This document shows, piece by piece, positions 11,906 to 22,998 of a stretch of 64,000 nucleotides of DNA. The notes below the pieces were generated by a model. That model was not told the DNA's origin. It did not search any database and worked only from the letters and a program-made list of their open reading frames with translations. Every line of letters begins with the position of its first letter. Position 1 is the stretch's first letter. The position numbers were made by a program, and so were the translations under genes. The DNA comes from Quercus robur (lineage: Eukaryota; Streptophyta; Magnoliopsida; Fagales; Fagaceae), in the NCBI RefSeq assembly GCF_932294415.1, contig NC_065535.1, positions 84,403,862 through 84,467,861 of the forward strand, written 5' to 3'.

Positions 11906-14900
11906 CGCCCCCGCAAACGAAACGGAGTAGAGTGAACGTTGAGTTTGTCACGAAGAAGCTCAAAGCGGCGAGAAATCAACGGTTTGGTGAAGATGTCAGC
12001 AACTTGATCCTTAGTGCAGCGATACCGTACATCAAGACATCGAGTAGCAACACGGTCACGAACAAAGTGAAAGTCAATTTCGATGTGTTTTGTACGGGCA
12101 TGAAAGGCAGGATTTGCAGTGAGGTAGGTGGCTCCAATGTTGTCACACCAAAGAACTGGTGGGCGAGGAAGGAAGAAGCCAAGTTCTCGTAAGAGAGATT
12201 GGAGCCATAGAAGTTCAGCAGTAGTGGTGGCCAAGGAGCGATATTCTGATTCTGTACTTGAGCGTGACACGGTTGGCTGTTTGCGAGAGCTCCATGAGAT
12301 AAGATTGGAGCCAAGAAAGACACAATAGCCACCGGTTGATTTTCTGTCATCAGGGCAGCCAGCCCAGTCAGCATCAGAGTAGGCTTCCAGCAAGGATGAT
12401 GTGTTCTTTGTGAGAAGGAGACCATGAGAAATAGTGTGCTTGAGATAGCGTAGGATACGCTTTACAGCCTGCCAATGGATAGTTGTGGGACGATGCATAA
12501 ACTGACAAACCTTATTAACTGCAAAGGAAATGTCAGGTCTAGTCAGAGAGAGATATTGCAAGGCACCCACTGTACTCCTATACTCAGTAGGATCAGGTAA
12601 TGAATCACCATGAAAGGCAGAGAGAGCATGAGCAGAGGACATAGGAGAGGAGATAGGCTTCGCATAGGTCATCTTTGTACGACTCAAGAGATCCATGATA
12701 TATCTACGCTGTGTAAGGAAGAGACCATTTGGAACAGATACAGCTTCAATGCCCAAAAAGAAATGTAATGGTCCCAAATCCTTGATTGCAAAATCCAATT
12801 GAAGGCAGTTAATAAGACGATGGATGGCATGTGAATCAGAGCCAGTGACAATGATGTCATCAACATAAACCAAAACATAGATGATGAGGTTGGCAGATTT
12901 GTAAATGAAGAGAGAAGAGTCAGACTTAGAACCCATGAAGCCCATCTCAAGAAGCTTGTTACTGAGGCGGGAAAACCATGCTCTAGGGGCCTGTTTCAAG
13001 CCATAAAGTGCCTTCTGGAGTTTGCACACATGATGGGGATAGGATGGATGGATGAAGCCAGGTGGTTGAGCCATGTATACATCTTCAGAGAGGAAGCCAT
13101 GAAGAAATGCATTTTGAACATCAAGTTGACGTATAGACCACCCAAAAGAGATAGCTATCGAAAGAACAGTACGAATTGTGGTAGGCTTCACCACAGGACT
13201 GTAAGTTTCGCCAAAGTCAACCCCAGGTTGTTGGTGAAATCCTTTGGCAACTAGGCGAGCTTTATACCTGTCAATCGTGCCATCAGCATTTCTTTTGATG
13301 CGAAATACCCACTTGCAGCCCACAATATTCATAGTGGGAGAAGGAGCAACTAGAGTCCACATGCCATTACGAAGGAGAGCATCAAATTCAACATTCATGG
13401 CTTTGCGCCATTCAACATGCTTGGAAGCAGCAGTGAAGGATGTGGGTTCAGTATTTGTGGGTGAGGAAGAGGTAAGTAAAGCTTGAGGTAAAGGATATCG
13501 AACAGTACCATCTGAAGGGTGCTTGGGTTTGAAGATGTTGGATTTGGATCGTGTTTGCATGGGATGAATATTTTGTGGTGGTGCAGGTGGAGCCCGTGGA
13601 TTGGAGTCAGCAAGAGGCAGTTGGTGTGTGGTGGGTGAAGAACTTGAACTGGGTGGTGTAGGAGGAGATCTTGATACCGATGAAGGAGCAGTTGACTGTG
13701 GAGCAGGTGAGGACCCAAGGATGTAAGGCAAAGAGGAAGGGAGATATGTAACCTGTGGAGATGATTGTGAGGAAGCTGCAGGAACAGAGTTAGTAGCATA
13801 TGGAAATAAATTTTCATCAAAGACCACATTTCGAGAAACATAGATTTTGCCAGATGGGGGATGATAGCATTTATACCCATGATGAGAAGAGCTGTAACCT
13901 AGAAAAATGCATTGGGCAGAACGAAATTGAATTTTGTTACGATTGTAAGGCCGTAGAAGTGGCCAACAAGCACACCCAAAAATTTTCAAAAATGAGTAAT
14001 CAGGAGTCCTTTGGAATAGGAGTTCAAAGGGAGATTTGTTGTTCAAAACAGGTGTAGGTAAACGATTTATCAAATAACATGCTGTTTCAAATGCATCAGC
14101 CCAAAAATGATGAGGTAGTGATGAGTGACTCAACAGTGTGAGACCTGTTTCAACAACATGACGATGTTTCCTTTCCACTGATCCATTTTGTTGATGAGTG
14201 TGAGGGCAAGAGATTCTATGAGAAATGCCCAATTTTGCAAGTAAAGGATTTAATTTTTGAAACTCACCACCCCAGTCAGTTTGAATGGCCTTAATTTTCC
14301 TCTCAAAAAATCGTTCAACATGGATATGAAATTGTGAAAATATGCGAAACACATCAGATTTAGAAGAAATGGGAAAGAGCCATGTATAACGACTGAAATC
14401 ATCAACAAAACTAACATAATAACGTGCACCATTTATTGAAGCAATAGGGGAAGGACCCCATACATCAGCAAACAATAAATCCAAAGGAAACCTAGACCTG
14501 TAATCGGAAGTAGTAAAAGGAAGCTGGTGACTTTTGCCCTGCTGACAAGCAGAGCATACATCAGATGTTTTATTTGCAACAAAGGGAAGTTGAAACTTTG
14601 AAAGAACTTGACGAACTGTGCGGAAGGCAGGGTGTCCAAGGCGACCATGCCAAGCAGTGAGGGATGCACGTTCTCCAACAAAAGCAGCATTTTGATGATG
14701 TCTGGAAGAAGATGGGAAAAAGGAATAGAGTCCAGCTTTACTCGGCCCGCGATGGAGGATGCGTCCCGAAGCTCGATCCTTAATACAAAAAAAGTTTGGA
14801 TGAAATTCAAGAAAACAATCATTATCTTTGGTGAATTGACTAACTGAAATTAAATTTTTTGTGATGTGAGGAACGTGCAGAACATTTTGTAAAATAAATG

Positions 14901-16143
14901 ATTTAGAAGAGGAAGGAAGGGAAGAGGAACCAATGTGGGTGATGGCCAAACCTGCCCCATTACCAACGTGAATTTGATCAGTACCAACATACTCCTCAGA
15001 TTGGAGGTTGAGATTGCTTAAGTCTGAGGTGAGGTGATTGGTTGCTCCAGTGTCTGGGTACCAATTATAGTCAGCAGAAGGTGGGGAACTAGCAACAAAG
15101 GCAGCAAGTTGGGAGCTTGAGCTTTCACCATGATAGGCATGGTTGAACCGGTTATAGCATTGGAGGGCTGTGTGACCCATTTTGTTGCACACTTGACATG
15201 TGGGCCTAGTTGTTCCAGAGGAAGGCCCAGAGGGATGAGGCCCAGTGGAGGGATAAGATGTAGGACGACCACCACGTCCACGACCACGATGCCCACGGAA
15301 AGAGGCAGAGTTGTTTCGTCCACCAGATGAAGGAGGTGACCCTCGCGAACCACGGCCGCGACTTGGCTGGGATTTTGAAGCTAGATTTGCCGAAGGGAAA
15401 GCTTCTGCAGCAACATTGTGGTGCTGCTCAAGGCGGTTCTCATGTGCAAGGAGATGACCATAGAGCTCGTCAATGGAGAGAGGATCGACGCGAGTGGTGA
15501 CAGACGTAACAAAAGGGTCATACTCAGGACCCAAACCCGCAAGGAGATATGAAACGATTTCAAAATCGTTGAGAGGCTGTCCAGCAGCGGCAAGGGTGTC
15601 GGCTAAACCCTTGAACTTTTGAAAGTAATCGGAGATCGAGGATCCACCTTTCTTTGCCGTAGCAAGCTGATAGTGAATCTGCATGATTCGGGCTCGAGAT
15701 TGCGAAGTGAACATTCGTTCCAGAGCCATCCAGAGATCTCGTGAGGTGGTGCAGCCCACAACCTGAGTGAGAACTCCTTCAGTCAATGAGGACAGCAAAG
15801 TGCTCATTATAAGTTGGTCTTGCTGAACCCAGGTAAGAAATTCTGGATTTCCGATTGAATCAATGGTTGATGTCGTGTCAGGATTGGGAATCACTTGTGG
15901 TGGTGGTGTGATTGTACCATCAATGAAGCCGAAGACTCTCTGACCACGCATATATGGAATGATCTGTGCCTTCCAAAGTAAAAAGTTGTCACGGTTGAGT
16001 TTGACAGTGACAATGTTGTGAGGATTGATGAATGAAGGTAAGGTGTTTGATGTGTTTGCTGAAGTAGTGACTGAGGTGGATGGGTTTGTGTTTGGTGTAG
16101 TTGGTGGGGTAGTGGTTGAGGTGGATGATGCTGATTCTGCCAT
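11824..16143 (-). CDS. Copia gag-pol polyprotein (1,439 aa)
   Basis: A single open frame runs from ATG at 16143 to a stop inside the 3' LTR. Domains in order: gag of the UBN2/retrotransposon type; zinc knuckle CQVCNKMGHTALQC (about 15160-15200); aspartic protease with DTGAT (near 15050); GAG-pre-integrase and integrase core (about 14700-13960) with the His/Cys zinc site; a Pro/Ser-rich linker; RVT_2 reverse transcriptase with YVDDIIVTG (near 12850); and RNase H (SDADWAGCPDDRKSTGGY, then KHIEIDFHFVRD) at about 12350-12000. The length is normal for the family and it looks whole. Shorter antisense and other-frame readings inside it are shadows. Confidence 0.95.
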   Translation of the reverse strand: MAESASSTSTTTPPTTPNTNPSTSVTTSANTSNTLPSFINPHNIVTVKLNRDNFLLWKAQIIPYMRGQRVFGFIDGTITPPPQVIPNPDTTSTIDSIGNPEFLTWVQQDQLIMSTLLSSLTEGVLTQVVGCTTSRDLWMALERMFTSQSRARIMQIHYQLATAKKGGSSISDYFQKFKGLADTLAAAGQPLNDFEIVSYLLAGLGPEYDPFVTSVTTRVDPLSIDELYGHLLAHENRLEQHHNVAAEAFPSANLASKSQPSRGRGSRGSPPSSGGRNNSASFRGHRGRGRGGRPTSYPSTGPHPSGPSSGTTRPTCQVCNKMGHTALQCYNRFNHAYHGESSSSQLAAFVASSPPSADYNWYPDTGATNHLTSDLSNLNLQSEEYVGTDQIHVGNGAGLAITHIGSSSLPSSSKSFILQNVLHVPHITKNLISVSQFTKDNDCFLEFHPNFFCIKDRASGRILHRGPSKAGLYSFFPSSSRHHQNAAFVGERASLTAWHGRLGHPAFRTVRQVLSKFQLPFVANKTSDVCSACQQGKSHQLPFTTSDYRSRFPLDLLFADVWGPSPIASINGARYYVSFVDDFSRYTWLFPISSKSDVFRIFSQFHIHVERFFERKIKAIQTDWGGEFQKLNPLLAKLGISHRISCPHTHQQNGSVERKHRHVVETGLTLLSHSSLPHHFWADAFETACYLINRLPTPVLNNKSPFELLFQRTPDYSFLKIFGCACWPLLRPYNRNKIQFRSAQCIFLGYSSSHHGYKCYHPPSGKIYVSRNVVFDENLFPYATNSVPAASSQSSPQVTYLPSSLPYILGSSPAPQSTAPSSVSRSPPTPPSSSSSPTTHQLPLADSNPRAPPAPPQNIHPMQTRSKSNIFKPKHPSDGTVRYPLPQALLTSSSPTNTEPTSFTAASKHVEWRKAMNVEFDALLRNGMWTLVAPSPTMNIVGCKWVFRIKRNADGTIDRYKARLVAKGFHQQPGVDFGETYSPVVKPTTIRTVLSIAISFGWSIRQLDVQNAFLHGFLSEDVYMAQPPGFIHPSYPHHVCKLQKALYGLKQAPRAWFSRLSNKLLEMGFMGSKSDSSLFIYKSANLIIYVLVYVDDIIVTGSDSHAIHRLINCLQLDFAIKDLGPLHFFLGIEAVSVPNGLFLTQRRYIMDLLSRTKMTYAKPISSPMSSAHALSAFHGDSLPDPTEYRSTVGALQYLSLTRPDISFAVNKVCQFMHRPTTIHWQAVKRILRYLKHTISHGLLLTKNTSSLLEAYSDADWAGCPDDRKSTGGYCVFLGSNLISWSSRKQPTVSRSSTESEYRSLATTTAELLWLQSLLRELGFFLPRPPVLWCDNIGATYLTANPAFHARTKHIEIDFHFVRDRVATRCLDVRYRCTKDQVADIFTKPLISRRFELLRDKLNVHSTPFRLRGRIGTKGEDNDQHSSQPYQDNKLHHNER

Positions 16144-16160
16144 ATTGTGGGTCTTTTAAA

Positions 16161-16172
16161 GCTCTGATACCA
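16161..16172 (-). other. Copia primer-binding site
   Basis: On the element strand TGGTATCAGAGC follows the 5' LTR with no gap. This is the usual Copia site complementary to the 3' end of initiator tRNA-Met. Confidence 0.85.
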
Positions 16173-16438
16173 TAAAACAATAAAGTAATATGATATAAAA
16201 CAATAAAGTAATAGAATGCTTTTGGCCGAATGAATTTCCTGTGTTGCTATTGTCAATATATATAGTACATTAGATATACATGACTTGAGTAGTTCAGATA
16301 AGTACAAGTATTGACTAGATCAGATATATTTGACTTGAATTGAATATCTATCCCTATTATCTCTCATTGTGGTGTAGCTTGTTATCTTGATAAGGCTGAC
16401 TTGAATGTTGATCATTATCTTCACCTTTTGTTCCAATA
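16173..16438 (-). repeat. Copia 5' LTR
   Basis: This 266-bp copy is identical to the 3' LTR. On the element strand it runs from TATTGGAACAAAAGG to TTTATTGTTTTA, with a TATA-like stretch near 16257-16265 that could be the promoter. Confidence 0.95.
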
Positions 16439-16703
16439 AGCATGCCAATAATATGGTTAATATTTCATGATTTTGGCATGATCATAGTGGTATTAATACA
16501 AAGAAACTAAATCAATTGAGACTAAAATTATTAAAAAAAGCAAATTTCAAATTGATAGCTTTACAAAGAAATGTTTAATGAGTACCACCATTAGGATATT
16601 GGAGGAAATTAATAACTTTTCATAAATGACCTCATTACCTTGATAATCTGGAACTCAATGGTTTATAGAATTCTTCGAAAAACACATCAATGAACTTATT
16701 ATC

Positions 16704-16880
16704 AAGAAACGAGCTCTGTGTTTTCAATAAAAATAAATTTAAACTCAAGGTTGAATAAACACAATAAGGATTTTTTGTATAGGTTCAATTTATAAAGAAA
16801 CAAGCTTTATGTTTTCAATGAAAATAAATTTAAACTCAAGGTTGAATAAACATAATAAAGATTTTTTGTTTAGGTTCAAG
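16704..16880. repeat. Tandem duplication, 91-bp period
   Basis: Units beginning AAGAAAC at 16704 and 16795 share the core AAACTCAAGGTTGAATAAAC and end AGGTTCAA, with about ten differences. No coding sense is evident. Confidence 0.75.
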
Positions 16881-17247
16881 TAGAAAGTTACTCTAAATCT
16901 AACAGTATCGTTTAATTTGGAGTCAAATTTTTTATAATATTATCAGAGGGAGTGTTTTGCAAATATTTAGTATGGTTTTAGTAGTATAAACTATAAAGTT
17001 GATACCTAGTCTCCCATGCACTTGGTTAGATAGTTTTATGTCAAAGCCTCATTTAGAACCTAAGACTACTCCAAGTCTAGAAAAGGCTCTCATTACAAAA
17101 AATGACCCAATTTTATTTATTTATAATTATTGGGTTAAAAAAAAGGGTTGTGTACTATTTTCTTTACATCCAAGAAGACCTCCAAAATAAATTCTATTGA
17201 TATTAAATTAATATCAAAGAGAACCTCCAAAATGAATTGTATAGATT

Positions 17248-17330
17248 AAGTTATTGAAGAGCCCTATAGCTAAAGATTCCATCTCTCCTGTTGTAATCAT
17301 TGAATTATCAAAAAAAAAAAAAAGTTATTG
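17248..17330 (+). mobile_element. Short SINE/LINE 3' end with A tail
   Basis: AAGTTATTG occurs at 17248-17256 and 17322-17330 on either side of a 65-bp insert. The insert contains CTCTCCTGTTGTAATC and ends TTATC followed by about 14 A's. It may show the longer 3' end from which the tail-only insertions elsewhere derive. Confidence 0.5.
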
Positions 17331-17420
17331 TATATTTAGATGTCCTGCGATATTTGATATTTGAGTGTTGAGGGAGTTCTAAAGGATACTTGATTGTCTG
17401 TAGCGGCGGAGTAACATTTG

Positions 17421-17421
<1 letters not shown>

Positions 17422-17472
<51 letters not shown>
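17422..17472. repeat. (CA)16-(TA)n microsatellite
   Basis: A run of CA dinucleotides passes directly into TA dinucleotides. Confidence 0.9.
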
Positions 17473-17485
17473 AGGATTTACTAAT

Positions 17486-17630
17486 GAGTGCCCTTAGGGT
17501 ATATATTAGTAATTCATTTTAGGAAATTTTTTTTATGGAAAAACGAAAAAGTAATTCACTGTTTTGACAGCTTTTTCAATTTTCTATAAAAACTTTTCCA
17601 AAATAAATTGTTAATGTGTGTCCTAACCAA
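17486..17630. mobile_element. Candidate MITE, diverged
   Basis: The left arm (AGTAATTCATTTTAGGAAA region) matches the reverse complement of the right arm (TTTCCAAAATAAATTGTTAA region) with mismatches over about 45 bp. This gives a fold-back element of about 145 bp. The target duplication is not clear. Confidence 0.4.
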
Positions 17631-20354
17631 ACCCATATATATATATATATATATATTAAAGTGTTATACATATGAAATGCTTAGGACATCGTACGTATAT
17701 ACCAATTAAATTTAGGAAAAAGTTAACCAATGCCTAAGGCCGAGCATTGGTTTAGAAAAAAAAAAGATTTTTTGACAACTTTTTATATTTCTATGAAAGT
17801 GGTATGAAATTTTCTTAAAATAGTTTATTAACAAATTTTTTAAGAGTTAAGAGCATCTGTTTGCACATAACAAGACATATGTCATCTTTTTATTGGTGGT
17901 CGGATCTCAAGGCTCCAAACATGTTTGGAGCCAAACCTTTTCCTTTTTTTAATTATATATATCTATAAATAAAATTATTTCTTTTGAAGTATGTAATTAT
18001 TATGAGAAAGTTTAAAGTTATTTATATTCATTTAAATAAGGCCACAATCTCATTAATGAAAAGTTGTATATACTAATTACTTAAATTAACTGGACATTTA
18101 TAAAATTATAATGAACACATATCCTAACAATTATTTTAAATAATAAAGAGAAAAAAAAAGTTTTGGTCTTTACAATTTATAGCTTATAATTTAAATAAAA
18201 GTATCTAATTTTACATTATTGTTTATTTTGTTATTTGCCTAATGGCTGATTGTTGATTAAAGACAGATTAGAAATATAAAAAATTTGTCAAGTTGAATAA
18301 ATATATCTCTTGTAGTACACATATTATGTTTTTTTTTGGTTACGAAAAACATATATATGATGTTATAAAGTACTTAAAAACCATTTTAAAATTTAAAACT
18401 GATTTATAGTATTCTTTTATATTACTATATATATATATAAAATTTATTCATTACATTTTTATTTTGCTGCCGAAGAACAAATTCCTGTCTCCGTCATTAA
18501 TTGTGCCCTTGCTGACGTGAACTATTTTTTGAGCGAATCGAATAATAATTTTGTTCACTAAAAAAGCAAAAAAAACTAAAGGTGCATCTCATTTTCAGAT
18601 CAGATAGCCAGTAAACATTTCTCAGTTGATACACTGTCTCAAATCTTGAAGAAAGATCCAATTTAACATTATTATGCTATTTAATTACCTTGAAATTGCA
18701 TAAAATAACCATGGAATCTCTTGTGATATCAATCAAACAACAGGAACCCTTCAAATTAACAGGCACCACATGTTTTAATGGGAAGAGACAAACAAATTAA
18801 GTTCATGTGCCTTAGGTCCTTACTTTAAAAACTTAAGGTCTTGGCGGGATTTCTCATGTATTTGTTTTCTTATCCCTTCTCCGTCTTTTTCTCAAGTAAG
18901 GCAGCACACAAGATAAGGTTTTCAATCTTCAATCCCACCATTTACCTTCACAATTAATGTACGAACAACAATTTTCCCTACACAACTTTTTCATAATTTT
19001 TTTTAACAGCTAAATTAAGTTTTGGTCACTACTAATAGACGATATGGTGATGTTAATCATAAACCTATGTTAAAGTCAATAACAATTTTTTAAAATTATT
19101 ATTATAAAAATTGTTTTGTATGTGATATTACTAATGTAAAGGCTCTTCTTCTTTCTGTGGGTGAAAGCTACCATTTAGTCATTAGGATTTTTCTTTTCGG
19201 ACAGGAACGTACGTGACTTAAAGTGAAACCCTGGGGAATATGATAAGAAATTAATGTTGCAAAAGAAAAATGTGTAGTGCGTGGGGTCTAGTTCATGCTT
19301 TTCAAGTGAACCCTACCTCGTATATATGCTTTTGCTATTGACTACTGGACTAAATTAAAGATTCGATGTTCTTCTTCAAGCGTGGTCCACCAATTTACTA
19401 GACTTTGCAACACGATCTTCCTTTCGTTTATATCTTGATGGTTGCTACATTTGTTATAAAAGGTTGTAAAAAAAGGTTGTACATTGAAACTCTATGAACT
19501 ACATATTTGTATACTTTCCTAAAGCATTGAAATATCAATGGGTGCTTCAAGATTTTCCATTAAATTTGGGGTTAGGCTTCAAAAGGGGTCAAGTCCAGCG
19601 TTCACAGTAAAGTTGAAGGCTTGGTAAAGAAAAAAAAAAAAAATTGGAGATCAAATATATTTTGTAAAGTTACAGGCATGCTTTAGAATATGGAGTTTCT
19701 GTGTCACTTTAAGTGATGGAAAAAGTTGCACTCTTGGCAAAGGTGATGTGTCCAACAATATTAATTTATACTCAATCACTCACTTTTAGCGTAAATGTAA
19801 CACTTTAAGAACGGTGGAATTTCTCAACGCCCATTGGAAATCACAAAACCAGAATCTCTCTTTTCTCTCTCTCTCCAATTATGTGGTGTTCTTATAAGAA
19901 AAATTATCTTGTGTGTACTGAGTCTAAGCTGGCACCAACTACATATAAGAATGGGGCATATGCACTTGGGACAAAAATATCTCCCCCTCCAATTACATGC
20001 AAGGTGTTTTAAAATGAGAAAAATTATCGTGTACTGCGTGCACATAGGCTCTAATTATAATAGGTATGAGTCTCATGCAGTCAGAACTTAGAACACACAA
20101 TATCTAAGATGAAAGATTAGGTTGATTTAGAGCTAGCTATGAACTTACCAAATCAAGAAGATCCCCTTGTTCAAGCTCAACAAATCTATTAATTGTACAA
20201 AACCGCCACTCTTTTAAGATTTGCTTCACTTTTTTACTATAAAGAGCCTTATACCTCAAGTTAAAAATAATTATCATATGGAAGATATCGTTTGATAGAG
20301 ATCCAAATTATAATTCTCATGCGAGGATTCCATCTCGCAGTTATTATTAATCTA

Positions 20355-20407
20355 AGGCTCACTACTTTTCTCTTCTTTTTTTTTTTTTTTTTTTTAGGCT
20401 CACTACT
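20355..20407 (-). mobile_element. Tail-only retroposon insertion
   Basis: Perfect 12-bp copies of AGGCTCACTACT (20355-20366 and 20396-20407) flank a 29-bp T-rich insert, TTTCTCTTC followed by about 20 T's. Confidence 0.6.
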
Positions 20408-21188
20408 CTTATTATACAATAAATATAATACAAGATGATATACAACAAGGAGAGAGACCGATAAAGAATTGAAATTTGAGACGAAAAAGCATCTTTGATT
20501 GCTTCCTTGCTTAATTAAGACAAAAACACACATGCAACAATCCCTTAATTTAAAAATAAATGTTGTACAATTTCGCCAAATTAAAATACCAATCAACAAA
20601 AGGATAAGATTCTCGGAAGAGAGAGAGAGAAGGAAGGTCGACATCCTCTCATGTCGATCTTGTCAGTCCAGCCATCAATCTAGCAACCTGCAATCCAGCA
20701 ATTACGACATCCAGTGAGCCAAATTTTCCTAATTTTCCCATATCCAAAGAAATAATACATATGCATGCTATTAACAAATAACATTTGAATGGTTGGATAT
20801 TTCAAGAAAACGACTAAATTGGCTAAACTATAGCTTCACTATTTACAAATGCACTATATTCAACCTTAAAAAAAGGGTCATTGTCTTTTCTTTTCTAGTT
20901 CAGATTATGAGTTAGTGAGTGCGCAAATTGCCTCACATTTTTAGCTCTCATATATTATAAAAATCATAAGCGTACCAATGTTAAGTCAAGCTAGCTAATA
21001 CACTTCCTTTTTCGGATTACAAGCACAAGTAATTAATTAAGTTAATTAACATCATTTTCAAATGCTATATCTTCAAATATTAATATGAATAAATGATTCC
21101 GTACAATGTAAAAGAAGAATTTTCCTTGATATGAAGCAGAAATAAAGTTTTTGCAATGAATTTACTCCTAAGTCCTAATAGTGATAAA

Positions 21189-21246
21189 GCTCATGAACAT
21201 GCAGAAAAAGCTTATGGGCTCATGAACATGCAGAAAAAGCTTAAGG
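21189..21246. repeat. 29-bp tandem repeat, two copies
   Basis: GCTCATGAACATGCAG and the rest of the unit occur at 21189-21217 and 21218-21246 with one or two differences. The repeat lies about 50 bp past the stop codon of the proline-rich protein gene, so it is probably in its 3' UTR. Confidence 0.85.
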
Positions 21247-21293
21247 GTTACCTACGGTTTCGAGATAGATAAAGTGCAGTACTTAATTTGTTT

Positions 21294-22010
21294 CTACAGA
21301 GAACAGGTGTAACCAGGAGGAGGTGTCTTCCCACAAGTTACAAGGAGCTGAAGTGCTAGTGGGACATAGATGTTAAGGTTGAGAAGCTTGAGCTTGAGAG
21401 TGGTGCACAAGCAAACTGCAGCTTCTAGCTCAACAAGTCCTGCCAGCACTGGACAACACTGATTAACCACTGGATCTCCAAGCCCAATGTGAATCAACCC
21501 ACCTAGAAGATCCACACAAGCACCTAGTTTCAATGTGTCAATGGGGCATGTTTGGGCCGTTCCTGGTGGCGGTGGGCATGGCGTGCCACTTGGTGGCTTG
21601 GTCACTGGAGGAACTGTAATTGGAGGGACTGTAACTGGAGGTAGAGTCACAGGTGGTTTCACAATGGGAGGGAGTACTACTGGGGGCAGAGTCACTGGTG
21701 GTTTTACTATTGGGGGTAGAGTCACTGGTGGTTTTACTATTGGGGGAAGAGTCACTGGTGGTTTAATGGGAGGGACTGTCACTGGGGGCAATGTGATTGG
21801 GGGCTTGACAATGGGTGGAGTGATGGGGTGTTTGGGATTCTTTGCCTTTGGTGGCCTTGTTATTTTGGGTGGCCTTGGATTCTTGGGTGTGTTGTGCTTT
21901 GGGGGCTTGCCACCACCACAGTATCCACAGCCAAGAATGGGGGTGACTGAGGAGATGAAGAGCATGCAAATGAGCAAGAGAGCAGAGATCTTAGAGGATT
22001 CCATTTTCAT
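21294..22010 (-). CDS. Hybrid proline-rich protein (HyPRP), 8-cysteine motif, 238 aa
   Basis: This is a single-exon gene starting at the first in-frame ATG (MKMESSK). A signal peptide (SALLLICMLFISSVTPILG, about residues 8-26) is followed by a short Cys/Gly segment, CGYCGGGKPPK. Next comes a basic PPK region, then a proline-rich domain of repeats such as IVKPPVTLPP up to about residue 140. The C-terminal domain, about 90 residues, has the eight-cysteine pattern: TCPIDTLKLGAC, NQCCPVL, VCLCTTL, VTCG and a last YTC. This is the lipid-transfer-like Tryp_alpha_amyl/hydrophobic-seed fold of plant HyPRPs (36.4 kDa proline-rich and DC2.15 type). Family members are secreted to the cell wall and linked to growth, cold or drought responses; the exact role here is unknown. 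The gene looks intact. Confidence 0.93.
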   Translation of the reverse strand: MKMESSKISALLLICMLFISSVTPILGCGYCGGGKPPKHNTPKNPRPPKITRPPKAKNPKHPITPPIVKPPITLPPVTVPPIKPPVTLPPIVKPPVTLPPIVKPPVTLPPVVLPPIVKPPVTLPPVTVPPITVPPVTKPPSGTPCPPPPGTAQTCPIDTLKLGACVDLLGGLIHIGLGDPVVNQCCPVLAGLVELEAAVCLCTTLKLKLLNLNIYVPLALQLLVTCGKTPPPGYTCSL

Positions 22011-22088
22011 GGGGTTATAAGTCTCTCTCTGGAACAAAGAGAGAGAAATATAGAGTGGTGATTTTTTTTTTGAAGAGGAAATAGGGTG

Positions 22089-22096
22089 CTATATAG
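22089..22096 (-). promoter_or_regulatory. TATA box of the HyPRP gene
   Basis: CTATATAG lies about 80 bp upstream of the start codon. A leader rich in GA/CT dinucleotides follows. The motif is its own reverse complement, so strand is assigned from the gene. Confidence 0.5.
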
Positions 22097-22300
22097 GGAT
22101 AGTGAGGATTGCAAGAAAACAAGAACCCTAGAAGCATATCACGTGAACATAAGGGGACTTGCTACCCTCAAAAGGCAGCTGTCAAACTTTGCTAGTTGGC
22201 AACTACCATACAAATGCATGAATCCATATGACTATATGTTCATGTGCTATTATTCTTTTTTCCATCATTAACATTTAACATCATCTTTCGTTTTCATTTG

Positions 22301-22341
22301 ATTGAGGAAGACACGCTCATTAAAAAAAAAATTGAGGTAGA
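22301..22341 (+). mobile_element. Tail-only retroposon insertion
   Basis: ATTGAGGAAGA (22301-22311) and ATTGAGGTAGA (22331-22341) flank CACGCTCATT followed by nine A's. The duplicates differ at one base. Confidence 0.5.
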
Positions 22342-22418
22342 GACTTCATTAGCGCTAACATGCATGGTTTTTGGTGGAGGAAACTCGATCTATGCTTTAG
22401 AATCTAAATTTAATTAAA

Positions 22419-22454
<36 letters not shown>

Positions 22455-22725
22455 TAATAACATGTAAAATTGGGAGGTTTCAAAAACTTATGTGGCAAAA
22501 TATTATGAAGTCAACTAAAAGACAATTGTTTTCGGTTATATATATATATATATATATATTATAGATAAATTGATGATAATAACAATTAGGTGTTCACAGT
22601 GCAGCTCGATGTAGTTTTGGGCCATATTTTTAACACCACACCGCATAATGAGATTTGCCCAAAACCTTCACTGTATCTCACCTTAATAGATTGCTCATCG
22701 TGTGGTGCAGCAAGATTTGATCTGT

Positions 22726-22781
<56 letters not shown>

Positions 22782-22998
22782 TTTTTTGTGGGGAATCCAT
22801 ATTTTTTGGAAATTAAAATCTTAGAAATTTTAATTATGCAAAATAACATATATTAATAAAAGTTTGCCGAGCCTGAATCTAACTCCATCATTTACTCTTA
22901 GGATTATACTTCAACAGTCTAACTGTCATGCATATAGCCTCATATTTCATCGGCATTGCTGGTCCTTTATAAGGAGGATTGGATTCAAATTATCTCTT

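Larger units (their letters stand above)
11640..16438 (-). mobile_element. Copia-type LTR retrotransposon, apparently whole and very young
   Basis: The element is 4,799 bp and lies on the minus strand, between two copies of the 5-bp target duplication AGCAT (11635-11639 and 16439-16443). Its 266-bp LTRs are identical by eye, so it inserted very recently. A primer site beginning TGGTATCAGAGC, complementary to initiator tRNA-Met, directly follows the 5' LTR (right end). A G-rich purine tract adjoins the 3' LTR. One long frame encodes gag-pol. Domain order (protease, integrase, reverse transcriptase, RNase H) is that of Copia; the gag and integrase words suggest the Ale/Retrofit lineage, less surely. 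LTR ends are TA...TA rather than TG...CA. Confidence 0.95.
16444..21293. other. Gene-free spacer
   Basis: AT-rich DNA. It contains a 91-bp tandem duplication (16704-16880), a short SINE/LINE tail with target duplication (17248-17330), a (CA)16 tract running into (TA)n (17422-17472), a MITE candidate (about 17486-17630), a faint old duplication near 19870-20040, a tail-only insertion (20355-20407) and a 29-bp tandem repeat (21189-21246). I see no convincing gene. Confidence 0.55.

Noticed and set aside
13395-13880. Other open frames of 100-160 codons inside the Copia element
   Set aside because: They overlap the long gag-pol frame in other phases and show no family resemblance; they are shadows.
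21535-22020. Plus-strand Gly-rich frame over the HyPRP gene
   Set aside because: It is the complement of the proline-rich repeats. The minus-strand reading has a signal peptide and the eight-cysteine motif.
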